A stretch of 5,728 bases of DNA from an uncultured Bacilli bacterium (GTDB lineage: Bacteria; Bacillota_I; Bacilli_A; RF39; UBA660). Below the pieces are notes generated by a model. That model worked only from the letters and a program-made list of their open reading frames with translations. It was not told where the DNA came from and did no database searches. The DNA lies in contig CALVRK010000069.1 in assembly GCA_944358565.1 (NCBI GenBank), positions 1 to 5,728 of the forward strand, written 5' to 3'. This document shows positions 1 to 4,123 of the stretch, piece by piece (the first letter of the stretch is position 1; every line of letters starts with the position of its first letter). The translations under genes and the position numbers were made by a program.

Positions 1-300
1 TAAAGCTTCTGCATATTTATTAAAAATATAAGCGCTGTTTTTTCTATGCACACCGTTATAATAACTACTATTAATTTTTATATTAATATATCTACCACCT
101 GCATGCACCAAAACATCTAAAACTTTACCTTTTTCATAAATATTTTTCTTAACTACTTCTGGAGATTTTATTTCTATTACTTCTATTTTTTCACCTAAAC
201 ACTTTTCTATTAATCCTTTAAGTAAACTAGTATTCTTAGGGTTACAAAAGATTGCTTTAAACATTGCATCGATTTTTGCCGTATAAAATTTTTTCTGCAT
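1..300 (-). CDS. PD-(D/E)XK nuclease / Rpn-type transposase-like protein, N-terminal part (runs off the window)
   Basis: The minus-strand frame is open from ATG at 300 to base 1 with no stop (100 codons), so the gene continues past the left edge. The start at 300 is preferred because a GAAAGGAAG ribosome-binding site (315-307) lies about 8 bases upstream; the in-frame ATG at 306 directly abuts that site. The N-terminus (residues 8-18, AKIDAMFKAIF) has the D-x-x-F-K-x-I-F pattern, followed by LLKGLIEKCL. A core LDVLVHAGGRYINIKIN lies at 61-77. This order (FK-IF helix, then D-V-x-V, then G-x-x-I-N-I-E-x-Q/N) is what I know from Rpn/PDDEXK_2 proteins, which are mobile-element-associated nucleases often annotated as transposases. 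Asp62 fits the first catalytic Asp. The position usually held by Glu is Lys75 (AAA), so catalysis may be lost. Family assignment is from motif memory, not a search. The fold's C-terminal half is not visible, so whether the gene is intact is unknown. Confidence 0.72.
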   Translation of the reverse strand, partial: MQKKFYTAKIDAMFKAIFCNPKNTSLLKGLIEKCLGEKIEVIEIKSPEVVKKNIYEKGKVLDVLVHAGGRYINIKINSSYYNGVHRKNSAYIFNKYAEAL

Positions 301-315
301 AATCATCTTCCTTTC

Positions 316-348
316 ATATTATAGAATAATTAATATCCTCTATAATAT
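316..348. repeat. Perfect 9-bp inverted repeat upstream of the nuclease gene
   Basis: ATATTATAG (316-324) is the exact reverse complement of CTATAATAT (340-348), with 15 bases between. Each arm contains a TATAAT hexamer, one per strand, pointing outward, and the left arm lies 16 bases from the start codon at 300. It could be an operator or only a product of AT-rich sequence. Confidence 0.3.
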
Positions 349-379
349 ATATACGGCATTTTTTCCTAGAATCCTTTTT

Positions 380-408
380 ATTATAGATATTTTTTAATAT
401 TATTTTAA
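380..408 (-). promoter_or_regulatory. Predicted sigma-A-type promoter for the nuclease gene
   Basis: On the minus strand a TTAAAA -35-like box (408-403, 4 of 6 to consensus) is followed by 17 bases and a perfect TATAAT -10 box (385-380). Transcription would start near 373 and give a leader of about 70 bases before the ATG at 300. Background AT content is high, so chance matches are common; the perfect -10 and ideal spacing are the support. Confidence 0.4.
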
Positions 409-432
409 GCTATGAGTAGTAACATCACAGCT
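408..432. repeat. Short inverted repeat (hairpin) between dnaI and the nuclease gene
   Basis: AGCTATGA (408-415) pairs with TCACAGCT (425-432) across a 9-base loop. On the minus-strand RNA this gives 8 pairs including one G-U. No run of U follows on either strand, so it is not a standard intrinsic terminator. Its lower edge touches the predicted -35 box of the nuclease gene. Confidence 0.35.
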
Positions 433-531
433 AACTGAAATAAATTCTTTTGTATTTGTCACATCAAATAAATAATTTTTTACTTTTAAAATATTTAATA
501 TTAACATTTACTACATCTAACTATAATCACC

Positions 532-1452
532 TTATTTTCTTAAATTTTTACTTATTAATTCCTGATATTCTGTAAGTTGATTAATTCGCGAAATAATTCT
601 ACCAGCTTTAATAATCTCATCACCCTTAGACGTAATTGCTAAATGATTTTTTAATGTTTCCAAATTTAAATTAGATGTCAAAAAAGTTGGTAATTTTTCA
701 TCCATTCTATATTGAAGTAATGGACATAAAATTTCATCTCTCGCCCAAGGTGTCACACTTTCTGCACCTAAATCATCAATCAAAAGTAAAGGTACTTTTT
801 TAACATAATTATACTTATTTTTAAACTCACTTTTAACATCAGAATTAAATGAGGCTTTTAAACTATTTAAAAATTCCGGCCAAAAAACAATTGCACTTTT
901 AACTCCGTCTTTAGCAAGTTCATTAAAAGTTGCCGCTATCAAATAAGTTTTACCACTTCCAAAATTACCACATAAATATAAACCTTTTTGATGAACATCT
1001 TGTTTATATTTTTTGATAAATTCTGTAAGCCACAAAATTGTATTATATCTTTTTTTATCAGTTTTATAAATGTTTTTAAATGATGCTTCTTTAATTTCCT
1101 TAGGTACATTAAAAAGCATTGTATTACTATGTAACTTTTCTTCTTTATCAAGTTTTTTCTTATACTTACATGGTTTATATAAAAATTCTAAACCATCTCC
1201 ATATAACTTAGGTAACTTTGCATAGCCTGTTATTTTATTTTGACAAGCAGCTAAACCCGGACAATTTTTACAATTATGATACTCATGAGAACTTTCTTCT
1301 AAAAGTGATGTATATTTTTTTAGTATTTCTCTTTTAATTTTTAACTTACAGACAAACTCTTTAAAATTTTCATCTTTTAAAGCTTCATCATAAGCTTCTT
1401 CTAATAAATTATCTAAATTATTAGATTTAAATTTGTCGGATACTTTTTGCAT
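532..1452 (-). CDS. dnaI: DnaI, primosomal helicase-loader AAA+ ATPase
   Basis: DnaI loads the replicative helicase onto DNA at the origin and at restarted forks, working with DnaB and DnaD in Bacilli. With the ATG at 1452 the protein is 306 residues, close to the 311 of B. subtilis DnaI. Numbered from that ATG, the N-terminal domain has Cys61, Cys64 (CKNC), Cys70 and Cys95, matching the zinc-binding helicase-interaction domain of the family. The AAA+ domain follows, with Walker A GNFGSGKT at 162-169, Walker B LLLIDD at 222-227 followed by LGAE, the DnaI/DnaC-type segment QYRMDEKLPTF at 247-257, sensor-1 TSN at 259-261 and an arginine-finger-like GRIISRI at 284-290. The start was moved from an in-frame GTG at 1461 because AGGAG (1465-1461) lies 8 bases before the ATG and overlaps the GTG. 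The gene follows dnaB by 11 bases, so the two are surely co-transcribed and probably translationally coupled. All key ATPase motifs are intact. Confidence 0.95.
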   Translation of the reverse strand: MQKVSDKFKSNNLDNLLEEAYDEALKDENFKEFVCKLKIKREILKKYTSLLEESSHEYHNCKNCPGLAACQNKITGYAKLPKLYGDGLEFLYKPCKYKKKLDKEEKLHSNTMLFNVPKEIKEASFKNIYKTDKKRYNTILWLTEFIKKYKQDVHQKGLYLCGNFGSGKTYLIAATFNELAKDGVKSAIVFWPEFLNSLKASFNSDVKSEFKNKYNYVKKVPLLLIDDLGAESVTPWARDEILCPLLQYRMDEKLPTFLTSNLNLETLKNHLAITSKGDEIIKAGRIISRINQLTEYQELISKNLRK

Positions 1453-1460
1453 ATCAATCA

Positions 1461-1465
1461 CTCCT
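1461..1465 (-). promoter_or_regulatory. Ribosome-binding site of dnaI, overlapping the dnaB stop codon
   Basis: AGGAG (1465-1461) shares two bases with the TAG stop of dnaB (1466-1464) and sits 8 bases before ATG 1452. It decides the dnaI start: a GTG at 1461-1459 would begin inside this site. The arrangement suggests that ribosomes finishing dnaB help start dnaI. Confidence 0.85.
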
Positions 1466-2738
1466 ATAAGCCCTTTAAGCTAGCCTCTAAAGCCGCTATA
1501 TCATCACTACTTGCCGCATCTTCTTCTATATTTTTGTCAAACCAATCAGGTTTTTCTTCTTTTTTAATAATCCTTTTTCCCTTTTTCTTCGCTTGATTTT
1601 CTTTTCTACATAAATTCATTGCTTCTTCAACCGTTTTTATATTACTTCTCTTCCATTGACTAGCAATTGTAATCACAAAATTTTTAGTAAGCTTATTATC
1701 ATTGATTTTAAGCACATAATCAATTAATACATTGACAACACCAGGTGATAAATCATAATCTACCATTAAGTTCTCAATCAAAGTAAGATCACTTTTATTC
1801 GGCCTAACCCCTTTATTTTTACCAGTTAAAAAATCATAAGGTGAAGTTGTTTCAAAAGTATAAATAAGCTTTGCTTTTTTAGAATTATCACTAACCTTTT
1901 TGCGCAAATAATCAGGTTGATTTTTATAAACCAAAGAAGGTGCCGTATTTTGATGTTCAAAAGTATAATAATTATGACAATTATTGCGTAATAAATTCTT
2001 ATCGATAATTTTTTTCTCATTAACTGAATTACGAATCAATTCAGATAATTCACCTTCATCTAAATTATAAATATAGGCAAGTTTATAAATCAAAGATTTA
2101 ATTTCTTTAGTAATTGAACGATGATTCAATATTTCACTAGGTATCATCTCAAGTAAACTATTCAAATCTATCCTTTCATCAACCACTAAATCTACTTGTT
2201 TAATCTTCCTAATATCATTAGTATTGGTATAATCTAAAGCATCTGCCACTTCAAAAGTTTCACCAAAAGTTACACTGATATCTTCATAGCCTTTTAAATC
2301 AATAGATGGTACTTTGAAAAACTTTAAAATTTTTTCATATTCTATCTTTCCAACATTACTAGATAAAGTAGTTGCTAAAATCGGATTATCGATAAATTCA
2401 TTAGGTTCTAACGGTGAATATAACTCATAAATATAATTATTTATACTGTCCTTCTTTAAATAAGTTTTCAAAAGACCAATAGCCTCTAACTTTTCTCTAG
2501 CTTCTAAAATATCTTCTAATTTTACTCTCATACTAGCCATTAAATTATGGTGCGTATATTCTGTTGAAATAATATGACTAGTATCCAAATTACTCCATAA
2601 AGTAAAATATAAATTAATTGCAACAGTTCCAACTATTGGCTGATAAAGTTTTATTAAAACAAGGCGAGATTCATTATTTAAAATAGTTGCATTTTTTACA
2701 ATATATGTATCTGCAGGTAATAAATTATAAGTTGACAT
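1464..2738 (-). CDS. dnaB: DnaB-type (Firmicutes) replication initiation / helicase-loading protein
   Basis: This is the Gram-positive DnaB, a helicase co-loader and membrane-attachment protein, not the replicative helicase that bears the same name in E. coli. It acts with DnaD and DnaI at oriC and in PriA-dependent restart. The protein has 424 residues, shorter than the roughly 470 of B. subtilis DnaB. The N-terminal DDBH1 winged-helix domain shows typical segments: LLPADTYIV (6-14), LIKLYQPIVG (28-37), LYFTLW (43-48), THHNLMASM (62-70) and AREKLEAIGLLKTY (80-93). A divergent middle follows. The C-terminal DDBH2 domain spans about 298-375 and carries FVITIASQW (354-362), matching the YxxxIxxxW DNA-binding signature with Phe for Tyr. 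A basic stretch (384-393) and an acidic PDWFDKNIEED tail (397-407) end the protein. AAGGTG (2749-2744) lies 5 bases before ATG 2738. The dnaB-dnaI order is the same as in B. subtilis, but the neighbour upstream is a surface-protein unit, not nrdR. Confidence 0.92.
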   Translation of the reverse strand: MSTYNLLPADTYIVKNATILNNESRLVLIKLYQPIVGTVAINLYFTLWSNLDTSHIISTEYTHHNLMASMRVKLEDILEAREKLEAIGLLKTYLKKDSINNYIYELYSPLEPNEFIDNPILATTLSSNVGKIEYEKILKFFKVPSIDLKGYEDISVTFGETFEVADALDYTNTNDIRKIKQVDLVVDERIDLNSLLEMIPSEILNHRSITKEIKSLIYKLAYIYNLDEGELSELIRNSVNEKKIIDKNLLRNNCHNYYTFEHQNTAPSLVYKNQPDYLRKKVSDNSKKAKLIYTFETTSPYDFLTGKNKGVRPNKSDLTLIENLMVDYDLSPGVVNVLIDYVLKINDNKLTKNFVITIASQWKRSNIKTVEEAMNLCRKENQAKKKGKRIIKKEEKPDWFDKNIEEDAASSDDIAALEASLKGL

Positions 2739-2773
2739 TCTCTCACCTTCTTTTCCATTAATTAGTGTATCAT

Positions 2774-2803
2774 ATTTTAAAATATTTCTAAACTATTTTT
2801 CAA
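2774..2803 (-). promoter_or_regulatory. Predicted sigma-A-type promoter of dnaB-dnaI
   Basis: TTGAAA (2803-2798, 5 of 6) and TAAAAT (2779-2774, 5 of 6) are separated by 18 bases on the minus strand. The predicted start near 2767 gives a leader of about 28 bases. It lies just after the terminator of the upstream unit, where a promoter is expected. A second -10 candidate, TATGAT, begins 5 bases downstream but has no good -35 partner. Confidence 0.5.
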
Positions 2804-2814
2804 AAATAAATATC

Positions 2815-2841
2815 AAAAAAAACTTAGCCGAAGCTAAGCTT
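2815..2841 (-). terminator. Rho-independent terminator of the surface-protein operon
   Basis: On the minus strand AAGCTTAGC (2841-2833) and GCTAAGTTT (2828-2820) form a 9-bp stem with one G-U pair, closed by a TTCG tetraloop (2832-2829). A run of eight T (2822-2815) follows. It begins 13 bases after the stop of the thioester adhesin. The plus strand lacks a good U-tract after the stem, so termination is mainly in the minus direction. Confidence 0.9.
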
Positions 2842-2854
2842 TAAATCAAATTAA

Positions 2855-4102
2855 TTATTTTTTACTAGTTTTTAACTTTTTATCACGATAGATAATAATA
2901 GCTACACCACCAATAATTACAACTAAACCAACACCTAAAATAATTAATGAAATGCTAGCAGCTGTATTTGGTACTGTAATTGATGTTCCACAGTCCCACG
3001 CACCATATAAAGTAAGGTTTTTGTTAAGAGCTGTGCCATCTACCCATTTACCAGTTAAATCTTCACTAGTATACCAACCATTAAACTTACAATTTTCTTG
3101 TCTTGTAGTTAATTCTTTTTCTTGGTCATATTTAGTACCTTTATCATAGCAACTTGTACCAGGAGTTGGATCAGTTAAATTAGGATCTGGTCTAACATCA
3201 CCAACAATAACATAATCAACGCAAACTTTTGGTTTATCAACTTTAGCTGTCAAATTAATTGTTTTAGATAAATCAGTATTATCTGTATATAATACAGCAA
3301 CACGTTGATATGATGTATCAGAAGGTTGATAAATATAAGCTTTAGTTGTTGCACCAGTAGCTGAAACAGTTACTTTAATAGTAGTTGATTGACCTAAAGC
3401 GTTTGAAGGAATTCTAACTTGGAAAGCATCTCCACTTTTGAAAGTAGTTTGACTTTTTCCGTTAGCATCTGTAATAGTAGTACCATTAGGCGCTCCTGAA
3501 ACAGAAACTTTATAAGTAGATGTTCCTGTTAAAGATGGTTTAATTGACTCTGACACAAAGTAATTACCATCACTTGATAACTTCATATTAGAATTACTTA
3601 CATTGACATTTAATGTAGGTTTTGCGCTAGCTTTAGCATTTTTAGCATCACTAACTAATTTTTTAATATAACTTCTAAGTCCATATGGATCAGCTGAATT
3701 TGTTGTAAAATCTTCACTTAATTTACCAGTTTGACCAGTATCAGATAAATACCACCAAACTGCGGCTTGTGTAATAAATCTATCTTGATCATCATTACCT
3801 TTAATAGATTTATAAGGATAACCATTTGCTAGAATATATGTAAGTCCAGCATCACCTTCACCAATTAATGAAACACTAGTTGCTCTTTCAGGCCATTTTT
3901 TTTCTAAATCTAAACAATAAGCTACTTTTCCATCTGAAGTTCTGAATTTAGCCCACTTATAATTCTCACCGATATAAGATACCATTACTCCTTCTCTATC
4001 AATAGTTACACTTTTAGGTGCCGCATTAATAGTAACAATAGAAGTAATTGATATAATAGCAACAATTAATAATGATAAAACAATATTAAATATTTTTTTC
4101 AT
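2855..4102 (-). CDS. Thioester-domain (TQXA) surface adhesin with InlB-like repeat and VPNTA-type anchor
   Basis: This is a secreted, wall- or membrane-anchored adhesin. Such thioester domains form an internal Cys-Gln bond that can couple covalently to host or surface ligands. Numbered from ATG 4102 (415 residues), it begins with a signal peptide: MKK, a hydrophobic stretch to about 25, and likely cleavage near Ala27/Ala28. The thioester domain (about 30-150) has the reactive Cys63 (in AYCLD) and Gln112 in the TQAA motif (111-114), followed by VWWY. A beta-rich stalk domain fills about 160-290. An InlB/Flg_new-like repeat with FNGWY (340-344) and LTLYGAW (363-369) is flanked by Cys294, Cys318, Cys338 and Cys371. 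The C-terminus has VPNTA (377-381), a hydrophobic segment and the basic tail RDKKLKTSKK; VPNTA resembles the LPNTA signal used by class D sortases such as B. anthracis SrtC. ATG 4102 was chosen over GTG 4108 because the Shine-Dalgarno lies 7 bases before the ATG. The gene follows the repeat protein by 21 bases. Confidence 0.9.
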   Translation of the reverse strand: MKKIFNIVLSLLIVAIISITSIVTINAAPKSVTIDREGVMVSYIGENYKWAKFRTSDGKVAYCLDLEKKWPERATSVSLIGEGDAGLTYILANGYPYKSIKGNDDQDRFITQAAVWWYLSDTGQTGKLSEDFTTNSADPYGLRSYIKKLVSDAKNAKASAKPTLNVNVSNSNMKLSSDGNYFVSESIKPSLTGTSTYKVSVSGAPNGTTITDANGKSQTTFKSGDAFQVRIPSNALGQSTTIKVTVSATGATTKAYIYQPSDTSYQRVAVLYTDNTDLSKTINLTAKVDKPKVCVDYVIVGDVRPDPNLTDPTPGTSCYDKGTKYDQEKELTTRQENCKFNGWYTSEDLTGKWVDGTALNKNLTLYGAWDCGTSITVPNTAASISLIILGVGLVVIIGGVAIIIYRDKKLKTSKK

Positions 4103-4107
4103 ATTCA

Positions 4108-4117
4108 CTCCTCCTTA
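4108..4117 (-). promoter_or_regulatory. Strong ribosome-binding site of the thioester adhesin
   Basis: TAAGGAGGAG (4117-4108) is nearly a full anti-Shine-Dalgarno match. The AGGAGG core ends 7 bases before ATG 4102. The in-frame GTG at 4108 abuts the core and cannot be properly spaced, which sets the start. The strength of the site implies high translation. Confidence 0.85.
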
Positions 4118-4123
4118 CCTTAA

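Larger units (their letters stand above)
301..531. other. Intergenic region between dnaI and the nuclease gene
   Basis: This AT-rich gap of about 230 bases holds no convincing gene on either strand. It contains a predicted minus-strand promoter (380-408), a hairpin of 8 base pairs (408-432) and a perfect 9-bp inverted repeat (316-324 with 340-348). I see no classic terminator with a U-tract after dnaI, so dnaI transcription may read into the nuclease gene or end by another route. Confidence 0.6.

Noticed and set aside
408..432. Intrinsic terminator for dnaI
   Set aside because: The stem is AT-rich with a 9-base loop and no U-tract follows on the minus strand.
400..507. Minus-strand 35-codon frame between dnaI and the nuclease gene
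   Set aside because: No ribosome-binding site at proper spacing, no recognisable motif, and it overlaps the predicted promoter and hairpin.
2952..3149. Plus-strand 65-codon frame inside the thioester adhesin
   Set aside because: It lies antisense to a well-supported gene and has no recognisable domain; the same applies to the plus-strand frame at 5120-5341 and to the minus-strand frames at 939-1151 and 1826-2020.
4106..4108. GTG as the start of the thioester adhesin
   Set aside because: It directly abuts the AGGAGG core; the ATG at 4102 has ideal spacing and begins a normal MKK signal peptide.
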